Shown here: positions 26,769-35,653 of the stretch, in pieces
Layout of the letters: every line of letters begins with the position of its first letter
Numbering within the stretch: the first letter of the stretch is position 1
NCBI RefSeq assembly: GCF_003627955.1
Contig: NZ_RBWS01000005.1
Location: forward strand, 186,001 to 250,000
Origin: Sphingobacterium puteale
GTDB lineage: Bacteria > Bacteroidota > Bacteroidia > Sphingobacteriales > Sphingobacteriaceae
DNA length: 64,000 nt
Direction: 5' to 3'
Position numbers and translations under genes: made by a program
The notes under the pieces: generated by a model
The model's database searches: none
Seen by the model: only the letters and a program-made list of their open reading frames with translations
What the model was told of the DNA's origin: nothing

Positions 26769-29249
26769 ATGATTATAAAATTTATAAGCAGTACGCTCCT
26801 GGCACTCCTATGCTTTACCCAAAGTCAGGCACAACAACAGAAAAACAATACCACAGCTGCCAGTCAACGGCAACAAAAGATAGATCAATTCTGGACCGAC
26901 CGAGCGCAGATTAAACCCTTGGAAAAACTTTCCGTAGCGCCCTTAAGCCTGCTGTATACGCGTCCGGCGAAGGTCTGGGAGGAAGCACTGCCCCTGGGTA
27001 ACGGACAGCTTGGCGCCATGGTCTTTGGAGGAATTGCCGATGAGCGTATCCAATTTAACGAAAGTACATTATGGGCCGGTGCGCCTCAGGATCCCAATAA
27101 CCCAAAAGGAAAAACCTACCTTCCACGTATCCAACAATTGCTCTTTGAAGGAAAAAACAAGGAAGCCGTCGAACTGGCTGATAGCACGCTGATGGGCACT
27201 CCAAAAAGGATTAAGCCCTATCAATCGCTAGGTGAATTGTGGCTCGATATGCCGCATCTCCACGTTGAACACTATCAACGTTCTTTGAACATGGAGACCG
27301 CCATACAGCAGAGCAGTTACCAATATAAAGGCATAAAATACACGCGTGAATCCTTTATTTCAGCACCAGCCAATGCCATGGTCATTCGGTATAGTGCCAA
27401 CAAAAAGCAGGCACTGGACCTGAACTTCAGCTGGAAGCGTGCCCAGGATTTCACTTGTCTTACGGATCCAAAAGATCCCAGCCAATTGCTGCTTCAAGGC
27501 CAGATCGGGCAGTCAAGCAGCGAAGGCGAGAAGGGTACCAAATTTTCCGCTATTGCAAAAGTTTTTCTTAAAGGCGGCAGGCTGACCAACACGGCTGGCC
27601 GGATAACTATTACTGGCGCGGATGAGATCATACTACTGATCACTGCAGCAACAGATTATCCGGGTTTAAAGCAGATCAGCTATTCCGCAAAACAAGCTGG
27701 CATAGATCCGTTGGTAAGCTGTCGTGAGACAATTCACGCATTGGCAAAATCGGATTATCAACAGTTAAAGCAAGCGCATATTGCGGATTACCAGCATTTT
27801 TTCAAACGTGTACAGTTAGATCTCGCTGATGCAGAGCAGCAAAAATGGGAGCAGGTTGCCACGGATTCACTGATTAAGCTTACACGTGGACAAAAGCAGA
27901 TTCCAAGCGCACTCATCAGCAAGTTTTTCCAGTATGGCCGCTACCTGTTGATCAGCAGCTCGCGCCCAGGGCATATGCCGGCAAACCTGCAAGGTCTATG
28001 GGCCTGGCAGATGGACCCGCCCTGGAATGCCGATTTTCATACCAACATCAATTTGCAGATGAATTATTGGCCTGCTGAACTAACCAATCTGTCCGAATTG
28101 CATCAGCCCCTCTTTGACCTCACTTCAGCCCTGATTCCCTTTGGTAAACGCACAGCACGCACCATTTATGGGGCCCGGGGCTGGGTAGTGCACCACCTTA
28201 CTGATGCCTGGGGCTATACCGCTCCGGCGGATGGCGTACAGGGGATTTGGCCCATGGGCTCAGCATGGCTAGCGCAACATCCCTGGGAACATTACAGTTA
28301 TACTGGCGACCGTCAGTTTCTGAAAGAACAGGCTTATCCCATTATGAAAGGCGCCGCCCGCTTTATATTGGATTTCATGATACAGATTCCTTCTGATAAA
28401 CCGTTTGCGGGATACTGGACAACCAATCCTTCCCATTCTCCCGAAAACAGTTTTATCTTACCTTCAGGTGAGGTTTCCAGTTTTACATATGGTGCTACGA
28501 TGGATACGCAGATTATCCGCGATCTTCTACAAAACTATATTGAAGCATCGACCTTGCTCGACAACGATCCAGACTTTAGGCAAGAATGCCAGGCTGCCCT
28601 ACAAAAACTGATTCCTACGCAGATCAGCAAAGAGACCGGACGGATTATGGAATGGATCGAAGATTATCAGGAAACGGAAGTGAATCACAGACATACCTCA
28701 CATCTTTTTGGGCTACACCCGAGCAATCAGATCTCCGTTGCCAATACACCCGATCTAGCCGAAGCAGCAAAGAAGACTCTGCTGAGCCGGGGTGATCATG
28801 GCACCGGCTGGAGCCTGGCCTGGAAAATCAATATGTGGAACCGCCTGCATGACGGTGAACATTCCTACAAGTTGCTTTACAATCTTATCAGTGAAAAGAC
28901 CTTACCCAATTTATTTGACAATCATCCACCTTTTCAGATTGACGGCAATTTTGGTGCTACAGCTGCCATCGCCGAAATGCTCCTACAGAGTCAGGTACGC
29001 GATAAAAACAACAATTATTTAATCGAATTGTTACCCGCTTTAAGCAAACATATAAATAAAGGCAGTATCACTGGGTTGAAAGCACGCGGCAATATCAGTG
29101 TCAATATCCAGTGGAGCAATGGTGTACTTGAACATGCCGAACTTATCCCAAGCAAAAATGGACCGATCTGTATCAGTTATGCAGGTAAGCAGATCCAAGT
29201 GGAAGGAATCAAAGGAAAATCTATCCACATTACATCTCAGATGTTTTAG
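26769..29249 (+). CDS. GH95 glycoside hydrolase (alpha-L-fucosidase/galactosidase type)
   Basis: 826-aa exported enzyme. Signal peptide 1-21 (QSQA-Q). GH95 features: N-terminal beta-sandwich with VWEEALPLGNGQLGAMVFGG and RIQFNESTLWAG (about 75-110), then the (alpha/alpha)6 barrel with MPANLQGLWAWQMDPPWNAD, INLQMNYWPAELTNL (containing the Asn residues that activate water in this inverting family), RHTSHLFGLHPSNQIS and RGDHGTGWSLAWKINMWNRL. Length is normal. Second gene of a two-gene plus-strand operon, followed by a strong bidirectional terminator. GH95 proteins may be 1,2-alpha-L-fucosidases or alpha-L-galactosidases; the choice is not decided here. Confidence 0.94.
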   Translation: MIIKFISSTLLALLCFTQSQAQQQKNNTTAASQRQQKIDQFWTDRAQIKPLEKLSVAPLSLLYTRPAKVWEEALPLGNGQLGAMVFGGIADERIQFNESTLWAGAPQDPNNPKGKTYLPRIQQLLFEGKNKEAVELADSTLMGTPKRIKPYQSLGELWLDMPHLHVEHYQRSLNMETAIQQSSYQYKGIKYTRESFISAPANAMVIRYSANKKQALDLNFSWKRAQDFTCLTDPKDPSQLLLQGQIGQSSSEGEKGTKFSAIAKVFLKGGRLTNTAGRITITGADEIILLITAATDYPGLKQISYSAKQAGIDPLVSCRETIHALAKSDYQQLKQAHIADYQHFFKRVQLDLADAEQQKWEQVATDSLIKLTRGQKQIPSALISKFFQYGRYLLISSSRPGHMPANLQGLWAWQMDPPWNADFHTNINLQMNYWPAELTNLSELHQPLFDLTSALIPFGKRTARTIYGARGWVVHHLTDAWGYTAPADGVQGIWPMGSAWLAQHPWEHYSYTGDRQFLKEQAYPIMKGAARFILDFMIQIPSDKPFAGYWTTNPSHSPENSFILPSGEVSSFTYGATMDTQIIRDLLQNYIEASTLLDNDPDFRQECQAALQKLIPTQISKETGRIMEWIEDYQETEVNHRHTSHLFGLHPSNQISVANTPDLAEAAKKTLLSRGDHGTGWSLAWKINMWNRLHDGEHSYKLLYNLISEKTLPNLFDNHPPFQIDGNFGATAAIAEMLLQSQVRDKNNNYLIELLPALSKHINKGSITGLKARGNISVNIQWSNGVLEHAELIPSKNGPICISYAGKQIQVEGIKGKSIHITSQMF

Positions 29250-29300
29250 CTTGAGCAAGCTTTATATGCAACAAAAATGAGCTAAGGAAAAACTTAACGA

Positions 29301-29336
29301 AAAAGGTCCTTTGGTCAATTGACCAAAGGACCTTTT
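29301..29336. terminator. Bidirectional terminator between GH95 and GH92
   Basis: Perfect 16-bp inverted repeat AAAAGGTCCTTTGGTC / GACCAAAGGACCTTTT with an AATT loop, between convergent stop codons (29249 plus, 29419 minus). A-rich before and T-rich after on both strands. Confidence 0.88.
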
Positions 29337-29418
29337 ATTAAGTAACAGCGCTATCAGTAATATAATAGCCATAAACCAGCGTATCAGCTACCGACAAACA
29401 AAAAGAAAAAGAGCGATT

Positions 29419-31674
29419 TTAATTTGCCCAGTTTTTGTTCGCTTTGTCGCCCAAAATGAACTCAAGTGTACCGCCATTTAGGATATCTGCATGCTTTAGC
29501 TCTGTGCTATTCAATGGTTTTCCATTCAGCGTAGCTGATTGGATATACTTATTTTTTGCTGAAGCGTTTTTTCCGATAATGACAAAAGATTTTCCATTTG
29601 GCAGGCTTAGCGTTGTTTTCCGGAAAAATGGTGACCCAATGCTATAGGATGCCAGTCCCGGTGTAACGGGATAAAACCCCATCTGCGAAAAAACCACAAA
29701 GGACGACATACCACCGCCATCTTCATCTCCCGGTACCCCCATGAGGTCATTTCTAAACCACTCGCCGATCAGTTTATGGATGCGTTTTTGTGTCATCCAG
29801 GGTTGTCCAGCGTAATTATAGAGGTACGGAATATGGAGGGCGGGCTCATTGGCCATCGAAAACTGACCAACATTTCCTGTATGATCTGGCAGTTGCGCAT
29901 AAAAATCAAATTTGGAACGTCCTAATGGCTGTTGAAACATTTCATCCAAATATTGGACAAACAGCTGGTTGCCACCCATCAATTTAATCAGATCCGGGAT
30001 ATTGTGCTGTACATCCCAACGGTAGATCCAGGCATTATTTTCACCATAATACTCCCGGGCTCCCTGTCCTCCGGCGAAAACATAGTCAAAAGGCATGATA
30101 AAATTACCTTTTTCATCTTTGGGGTGGAAAAATTTAGTCTGTTCGTTGAACAGATTTCGGTAATTGAAAGACTGCTTCATAAATAGCTCATAATCCGCTT
30201 TTATACCCAATTCGTTCGCCAGTTGCGCAAGACACCACAGGTCATAAGAAGTACCAAGGGTAACCGCTACCGGCTGACGTCTCTCAAAACCATGTACCTC
30301 GGGATAAATCTCCTTTTCACCTGGGTACAAAGCTGGGATATATCCCTTTTCTTTAAAAAAGTCATCCATTTTTCCCGCCGGCTTATCCGACCATGGCGCT
30401 AAGGTTTTTTCCGTGATCGCTCCTTTTGCGGCGAGATATGCTTTCTGTATATCAAAACCACGAATTCCCTTGCGATAGGCATCCAACAAAGTTGCTACAC
30501 CGTGGTTGGAGTTCATCCTTCTACTATCCCCGGTGATTTCCGGAAAAGTGGGTAACCAAGGTTTGTCCATCTGCTCTGACATCCGCACAAAAGAATTGAG
30601 AATATCCGACTCCGCAGCGGGGTTCAGCAAAACGCGTAAAGGATGGTGCGCGCGGTACGAATCCCAGATCCAATCGTCCGTAAAAAATGGTTTACCTTCG
30701 TCCGAATGCACCTTGCCATCAAATGCGCTAAAATAACGACCACCTTCGGAAATATTAACCGGGCGCTCATAAGTGCGGTACAAAGAGGTATAAAAGACAT
30801 TTTTATCCGATTCGCTCTCACCTTCGACAGCGATCTTTCCAAGTGCTTGATTCCAGATTTTACGGCCATTTTCCGCTAATTTCTCTTGATCAAAATCAGC
30901 AATCTCCCGGTTTAGATTAACCTTAGCCTGTGCGGCATCGATAAAGGAAACACCGTACTTCATCTTTAAACCGGCCCCCGCCTTATCAAATTGCAAGATC
31001 AGACAGGCATTTCTGCCTTTTGCACCTGTACCTTTTTCCAGCTGTTTTCCCTGGAGCTTACTCACCACACTCGGCTTGATCTCGGGAACGGCATAGATAT
31101 ATACACGTGTGCCGTTACCAATTTCCTGACTGCCCGAAAGGGCTTGTCCATCCCAATTCAATTCCCCGTCACGCGAATTGAATTGCAGGTATTTTGCCGC
31201 TGCGCCTGGAAAAGTAAACGTGTACATACCCGACTGATGCGACAACACATAATCTACTTTAATATCTTCCTGATCTAACACAACAGCATAGCGATAAGGC
31301 TTAATCTCTTCCTGATCATAACTGTACAACTGCACAGGTTTAAGTTCCTTGGGCAACTGTAGCATTGGACTCAGATTAAAAGCTGACGATCCACGGTGGC
31401 TTGTAACAATAAGTGGAAGACCATAGAGACGGTCCGAGGTAAAATCCCCTCTTTCGGGATAGACCCTCAAGATACTGTTCGGCAGGTGAACAGTCGGATA
31501 AGTGGGCACCAATAAATGACTGATATTACCCATATATGGATTCACATAATCCACAAAGTCTTTCGGCTTTTGGGATTGGGAAAAACCTTTTAGCAAAAAG
31601 ATAGACAAAAAAGAGAAACAACAGACTGTCCGTAGAAAGGTTTTATGTTTCAGATTGATATTCTTGTTTAGCAT
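29419..31674 (-). CDS. GH92 alpha-mannosidase-family glycoside hydrolase
   Basis: 751-aa exported enzyme of the calcium-dependent exo-alpha-mannosidase family. Signal segment about 14-32 (CCFSFLSIFLLKGFS-Q). GH92 hallmarks: DFVDYVNPYMGN at the start of the N-terminal sandwich, FYTSLYRTYERPVNIS, DDWIWDSYRAHHPLRVLLNP, MNSNHGVATLLDAYRKG, and in the C-terminal part NEPALHIPYLYNYAGQPWMTQ and GDEDGGGMSSFVVFSQMGFYPVTPG. Last gene of the minus-strand PUL, 95 nt after GH43 with an intervening hairpin. GH92 action on alpha-linked mannose suggests a mannose-containing glycan target for the PUL, with linkage unknown. Confidence 0.94.
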   Translation of the reverse strand: MLNKNINLKHKTFLRTVCCFSFLSIFLLKGFSQSQKPKDFVDYVNPYMGNISHLLVPTYPTVHLPNSILRVYPERGDFTSDRLYGLPLIVTSHRGSSAFNLSPMLQLPKELKPVQLYSYDQEEIKPYRYAVVLDQEDIKVDYVLSHQSGMYTFTFPGAAAKYLQFNSRDGELNWDGQALSGSQEIGNGTRVYIYAVPEIKPSVVSKLQGKQLEKGTGAKGRNACLILQFDKAGAGLKMKYGVSFIDAAQAKVNLNREIADFDQEKLAENGRKIWNQALGKIAVEGESESDKNVFYTSLYRTYERPVNISEGGRYFSAFDGKVHSDEGKPFFTDDWIWDSYRAHHPLRVLLNPAAESDILNSFVRMSEQMDKPWLPTFPEITGDSRRMNSNHGVATLLDAYRKGIRGFDIQKAYLAAKGAITEKTLAPWSDKPAGKMDDFFKEKGYIPALYPGEKEIYPEVHGFERRQPVAVTLGTSYDLWCLAQLANELGIKADYELFMKQSFNYRNLFNEQTKFFHPKDEKGNFIMPFDYVFAGGQGAREYYGENNAWIYRWDVQHNIPDLIKLMGGNQLFVQYLDEMFQQPLGRSKFDFYAQLPDHTGNVGQFSMANEPALHIPYLYNYAGQPWMTQKRIHKLIGEWFRNDLMGVPGDEDGGGMSSFVVFSQMGFYPVTPGLASYSIGSPFFRKTTLSLPNGKSFVIIGKNASAKNKYIQSATLNGKPLNSTELKHADILNGGTLEFILGDKANKNWAN

Positions 31675-31698
31675 TCTAAATTATTAAGTGATTAATGG

Positions 31699-31730
31699 TT
31701 TAAGGGCAAAACATTTGTTTCGCCCTTAAA
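31699..31730. promoter_or_regulatory. Hairpin between GH43 and GH92 genes
   Basis: Inverted repeat with 15-nt arms (31699-31713 and 31716-31730) and one mismatch, loop of 2 nt (4 in practice). The T8 tract lies on the plus-strand side, so for the minus-strand operon this looks more like a processing or stabilising structure than a terminator. Similar in position and polarity to the hairpin at 5386-5407. Confidence 0.45.
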
Positions 31731-31769
31731 GTTAATTTTTTTTGACCACATTTATTGTCTTAGCTTACA

Positions 31770-32756
31770 TTATTTGGGCCCTGTTAAAAGTCCGGTCTGC
31801 TTTACTTTTTTAATGCTACCATCAGCATTATACTCCAGGCGGTCTACGCAGATCGAACGCAACCAATCATTGAACTCGCCGTTTTTTTGTGAAAGTTCAC
31901 TATTATGATAAAAGGCATACCATTTGCCTTTAAACTTAACGATCGAGCCATGGTTGGTATAGCTGTTTGTCGGCTCCATATAAATCCCCATCGATTTCCA
32001 AGGTCCCAGCGGACTATCGCCAATCGCATACCGCATGCGGTTGTCACCTTTAACACCATCTTTTTGGTTATCATCGTGGTTGTCGGAATAGGAAAGATAA
32101 TATTTCCCCTTATACTTATGTACCCATGAAGCTTCATGGAAGTCTTCCAGTCCTTCCATCTTTTGCAGCTGACCATCCACTTCCATCATGTTATCTTTGA
32201 GCTTGCCCGCTTTGCACACACCGCCCCCACCTTGATAGAAATATGCCTGGCCGTCGTCATCAATGAATACATGTGGATCAATTAAGGCATCTGCTCCGGT
32301 CACATACCCCTGGACGACAAAATCTTTTGCGGGCGACTTGCTGGTGGCAACCCCAATCTTCCAGGTTTTGTTCCATTCGGTACCACTGGGATGCGGGAAA
32401 TAAAAATAGTAGGTCCCATTGCGAAAAACACAGTCCGGAGCCCACATAAACCCGCCCTCTTTCCTACCCCAAGGTACTTGCGACGCACGTAATATTTCAC
32501 CATGATCGGTCCAGGTCTTCATATCGGCAGTTGAAAAAACGTGGTATTGATCCATCAGATCACAACCCTGTGGTGGGGCAATATCATGGGATGCATAAAC
32601 ATACAGGCGACCATCCGCCCATACCCGTGCGGAAGGATCTGCGGTATACATATGCTTGATAAATGGATTCTCCTGCGCCTTCAGATTTTCGGTAAAAAGT
32701 AATGACATGCCCAATAAGCATCTGGAACCGGCTTTGATTAATTTATTCATCTTCAT
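31770..32756 (-). CDS. GH43-family glycoside hydrolase
   Basis: 328-aa exported five-bladed propeller enzyme (family active on arabinofuranosides, xylosides and some galactans). Signal peptide 1-27 (ENLKA-Q). The GH43 triad is visible: general base in TADPSARV (Asp40), pKa modulator in LIDPHVF (Asp160) and general acid in FHEASWVHK (Glu208). Length is that of a single-domain member. Within the minus-strand PUL, between the DUF3823 lipoprotein and GH92. Subfamily and exact substrate cannot be assigned by eye. Confidence 0.92.
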   Translation of the reverse strand: MKMNKLIKAGSRCLLGMSLLFTENLKAQENPFIKHMYTADPSARVWADGRLYVYASHDIAPPQGCDLMDQYHVFSTADMKTWTDHGEILRASQVPWGRKEGGFMWAPDCVFRNGTYYFYFPHPSGTEWNKTWKIGVATSKSPAKDFVVQGYVTGADALIDPHVFIDDDGQAYFYQGGGGVCKAGKLKDNMMEVDGQLQKMEGLEDFHEASWVHKYKGKYYLSYSDNHDDNQKDGVKGDNRMRYAIGDSPLGPWKSMGIYMEPTNSYTNHGSIVKFKGKWYAFYHNSELSQKNGEFNDWLRSICVDRLEYNADGSIKKVKQTGLLTGPK

Positions 32757-32919
32757 ATTATTTTGTTCACTAATTGTTTTATCATGAAATCATTCCTGCT
32801 GAAACAGCCTGTTTAATAGCAATTTTGATCGGCTATCCGCGTTGATCTCTTATCAAGTAAACGCTCCTCCTCACGGAGGAACTTTACCTGGATATCGCAG
32901 CGATGATCATCAGCTGCTA

Positions 32920-33651
32920 TTAAGGGACCTTGATCACTTCGATCTCCGAGTAGTTAAATTTCTCGTACGTGTCACGAACTTTTGCCCCCATTCTGACATA
33001 ATAGGTGTATCCCGATTTAAGTGGCAGGCCGTTGATGGTATATGTTTCGTTACCTTCTCCAGTCTGCATATCGCCGATCTCGGACCAGTTTTTATTGATC
33101 AATGTCCGGTATTCATCTTTGTAATAAGCATCAATCCGATTTCCCACGCCACAGTAAGGTGTCAAACTCAGGAATGGGCGTACTTCGATGACCTGCGGCA
33201 ACCCAGCCGTAACCGGAGCCGTCAGTGAGCAGGATACATCCAATTTATTTTCAGCTTTCAAGGTCCATTTCACATTTTTAATCTGTAAGTAAGGTGTCAC
33301 CTCAAAATTCTGTTCGGCAGAGGCCCCCAATTGAAAGCCTTCGATTTTTTCAGCAGGCCAAAAGGCTCCACCATAGGGCTGCAGCGTGTAGGTAGCCTGA
33401 AAAAGTTTGCTGTTGCTGTATGAGCCATCTTGCCTGACAGCAAGATCCTGTGGCGCTGGATTGTCGCTCCAGCTGGTTTCCAGCAGGCGGATACTAAATT
33501 CACCCTGCCCCGTCAATAAAGGTTTCTTGGTCACCTTATCGATCACCTGACCCTGCATGCTAGCATTGGGGCCATCGTAGTTATCTGTTTTTGCACAGGC
33601 ATTTAAAAAAAATAGGCCTGCCAAAGCTGTATATAAAAATAACGTTCTCAT
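32920..33651 (-). CDS. DUF3823 lipoprotein, probable surface glycan-binding accessory protein
   Basis: 243-aa lipoprotein (lipobox FLNAC, Cys19). It looks like two beta-sandwich domains: an N-terminal carboxypeptidase-regulatory-like part (NASMQGQVIDKVTKKPLLTG, FSIRLLETSWSDNPAPQDLA) and a C-terminal fibronectin-like part (YTINGLPLKSGYTYYVRMG). This is the typical layout of DUF3823 proteins, which are nearly always encoded directly after SusD. Here it is 10 nt downstream of SusD. By position it is the SusE-like surface glycan-binding protein of this PUL; that role is inferred. Confidence 0.85.
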   Translation of the reverse strand: MRTLFLYTALAGLFFLNACAKTDNYDGPNASMQGQVIDKVTKKPLLTGQGEFSIRLLETSWSDNPAPQDLAVRQDGSYSNSKLFQATYTLQPYGGAFWPAEKIEGFQLGASAEQNFEVTPYLQIKNVKWTLKAENKLDVSCSLTAPVTAGLPQVIEVRPFLSLTPYCGVGNRIDAYYKDEYRTLINKNWSEIGDMQTGEGNETYTINGLPLKSGYTYYVRMGAKVRDTYEKFNYSEIEVIKVP

Positions 33652-33661
33652 TGTCGTTCAT

Positions 33662-35635
33662 TTAATAAATAGGGTTCTGCGGATATAGATTGGGATTTTT
33701 ATTCAATTCCCCGCCCGGAATAGGTTCATAATACCATTTTTTCTCAAAGTTGAAGGTTTTGTTCCAAGGCTCCTTTTCACGGATAAAGATAAAGGAGTTG
33801 ATGCGTTCACCATTGGGTGCATACTTCAGTTCATCCAGTACAAGGTAAGGCATGAGTGAATTGGGCACAAAGTTGTTGAGCTCCACATCGGCGATACGCC
33901 ACCTACGGATATCCCACCAATGGTGATTTTCAAAACAAAGTTCACGCTCTCGTTCCTCACGGATAAACTGTAGATTACCGTCCAGAGGATATCCATATTT
34001 GCCCGATAGGTTAGCCGCAGCACTATTGTAGCGATAAGGCTTTGCTCCGGCACGGTCCCGAATTTGGGTGATATACTGAAAAGCTTCCTGTTTGAGTGTT
34101 TCATCGTTTTTGATCAGACCTAGTTCGTAGGCAGCTTCGGCCTTGTTCAGCATGATTTCAGCCAGCCGGAATATTTTCCAGGGCTGCGTACTGTTGTATA
34201 GCTTAACATCCTTGGTTGACATTTTATAATTGATGTATTTACGAATATAAAAGCCTGTGCGGGTGTTGTTGGCATGCCCATCTTTCCACATACCGTGCTC
34301 ACCCGTGATATTGATCTTAGTACCGTTGTAATCGTACAGGCTATTTTTGGGTCCGGCGAGGATCCGGTTTGACTCGCTGTTGATCGCTGCGGTTCCCGAG
34401 CCCATCTGTGCATCGGCGGCCTTTCCCGGAAAAGTTTTATAGAGTCCACGCTGGATGTCAAAAGCACGGCGCTCGGCCCCCTCGCGCAATTCCATTCCCG
34501 AAAAGTAAAAAGTAGCCCGCTGCCGTGGTTCGAGCTCCGAATAAAGTTGTTTCCTGTCAGAGTAACGAATGGGTTTACCGGTCGCATCCGTGATGGGCAG
34601 CTCGCCAAAGAGTTCCACCATATTCAATACGGGGTATGCCGCAGACTCATTGTCACTCGAAAAAGTCGGATTGGGTAAATGCGTGGCATCATAGCTGTGC
34701 TTAAGTCGATTGTTGTGCGGTGCTGTGAGGCTGTATTCTTTGATAAGAATATCTTCGGGACTATCCAGATCCAAAAATAGGTTAACATAGTTGAGTTCCT
34801 TGTCCTGAGCGTTCTTATTGTACAAGCTATAAGGTCCGGTCAGCACAAGTGTTGCCGCGTCGTAGGCCTGTTTAAAAAACCATTCGGCTTCTTCCTTTTT
34901 GATACCGACCAGTTCCTTTTCTGTCGCATCTCCGGCCAGATTGCTATACCCACTGTATTTGGCAATACTGCCGGCATAGAGCATCGCGCGCGAACATAAT
35001 GCCGCCGCAACATACTTGTTGGCTCGTCCCCGTTCACTCGTTGCGGCCATCAGTGTCATTGCCTGCTGCAAATCTTGATAAATAAAACGGTATACCTCCG
35101 ATTCCTTGCTTCTTTTTACCTGCAACTGTTCTTTATCGCCTGTAGGATCCTGTACCTCGGTGATAATCGGTATCCCACCGTATCGCTTGACTAAGGCAAA
35201 GTAATAGAAAGCACGCAGAAAATAGGCTTCGCCCAAAATTTGGTTATATCCAGGCTCCGTATAATTGGCTTTATATTTGGGCAGACCCGCGATCAAGGTA
35301 TTAACATTCCGTATACGGTCGTAAGGCCAGTATCCAAAGCCCTGAGCGCCCGCTACGCCCCAAAATTGCCCCGTCATCTCGCCGCTCATAGCAGCCAGTG
35401 TTTCCGAATTCTGCCAATAGTTATCCCATCTAAATCCACGTTCCGGATGATAAACAAAGTCTTCTATGGGTAAGTAGCTATACATTCCGGCCACGTATTT
35501 ACGTGCACCAGCCTCATTTCCAAAAAGAGCATCCTCGCCCAGTACCCCAAGCGGATCCAGGTCCATTTTTTTACAGGATTGCATCCCCGAACACAGGAAA
35601 AGGCCAATTATTGCCATCGTGATTGATTTTTTCAT
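33662..35635 (-). CDS. SusD/RagB-family lipoprotein
   Basis: 657 aa, large for a SusD. Lipobox GMQSC (Cys21). N-terminal TPR region with RIRNVNTLIAGLPKY and GEAYFLRAFYYFALVKRYGGIPI; C-terminal region with REERERELCFENHHWWDIRRWRI. The extra length lies between these regions, around residues 300-450, and may shape the ligand site. Stop is 10 nt before the DUF3823 gene and the start is 18 nt after SusC, so all belong to one transcript. Confidence 0.94.
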   Translation of the reverse strand: MKKSITMAIIGLFLCSGMQSCKKMDLDPLGVLGEDALFGNEAGARKYVAGMYSYLPIEDFVYHPERGFRWDNYWQNSETLAAMSGEMTGQFWGVAGAQGFGYWPYDRIRNVNTLIAGLPKYKANYTEPGYNQILGEAYFLRAFYYFALVKRYGGIPIITEVQDPTGDKEQLQVKRSKESEVYRFIYQDLQQAMTLMAATSERGRANKYVAAALCSRAMLYAGSIAKYSGYSNLAGDATEKELVGIKKEEAEWFFKQAYDAATLVLTGPYSLYNKNAQDKELNYVNLFLDLDSPEDILIKEYSLTAPHNNRLKHSYDATHLPNPTFSSDNESAAYPVLNMVELFGELPITDATGKPIRYSDRKQLYSELEPRQRATFYFSGMELREGAERRAFDIQRGLYKTFPGKAADAQMGSGTAAINSESNRILAGPKNSLYDYNGTKINITGEHGMWKDGHANNTRTGFYIRKYINYKMSTKDVKLYNSTQPWKIFRLAEIMLNKAEAAYELGLIKNDETLKQEAFQYITQIRDRAGAKPYRYNSAAANLSGKYGYPLDGNLQFIREERERELCFENHHWWDIRRWRIADVELNNFVPNSLMPYLVLDELKYAPNGERINSFIFIREKEPWNKTFNFEKKWYYEPIPGGELNKNPNLYPQNPIY

Positions 35636-35653
35636 GTTTTGTACGTTTTGAAA

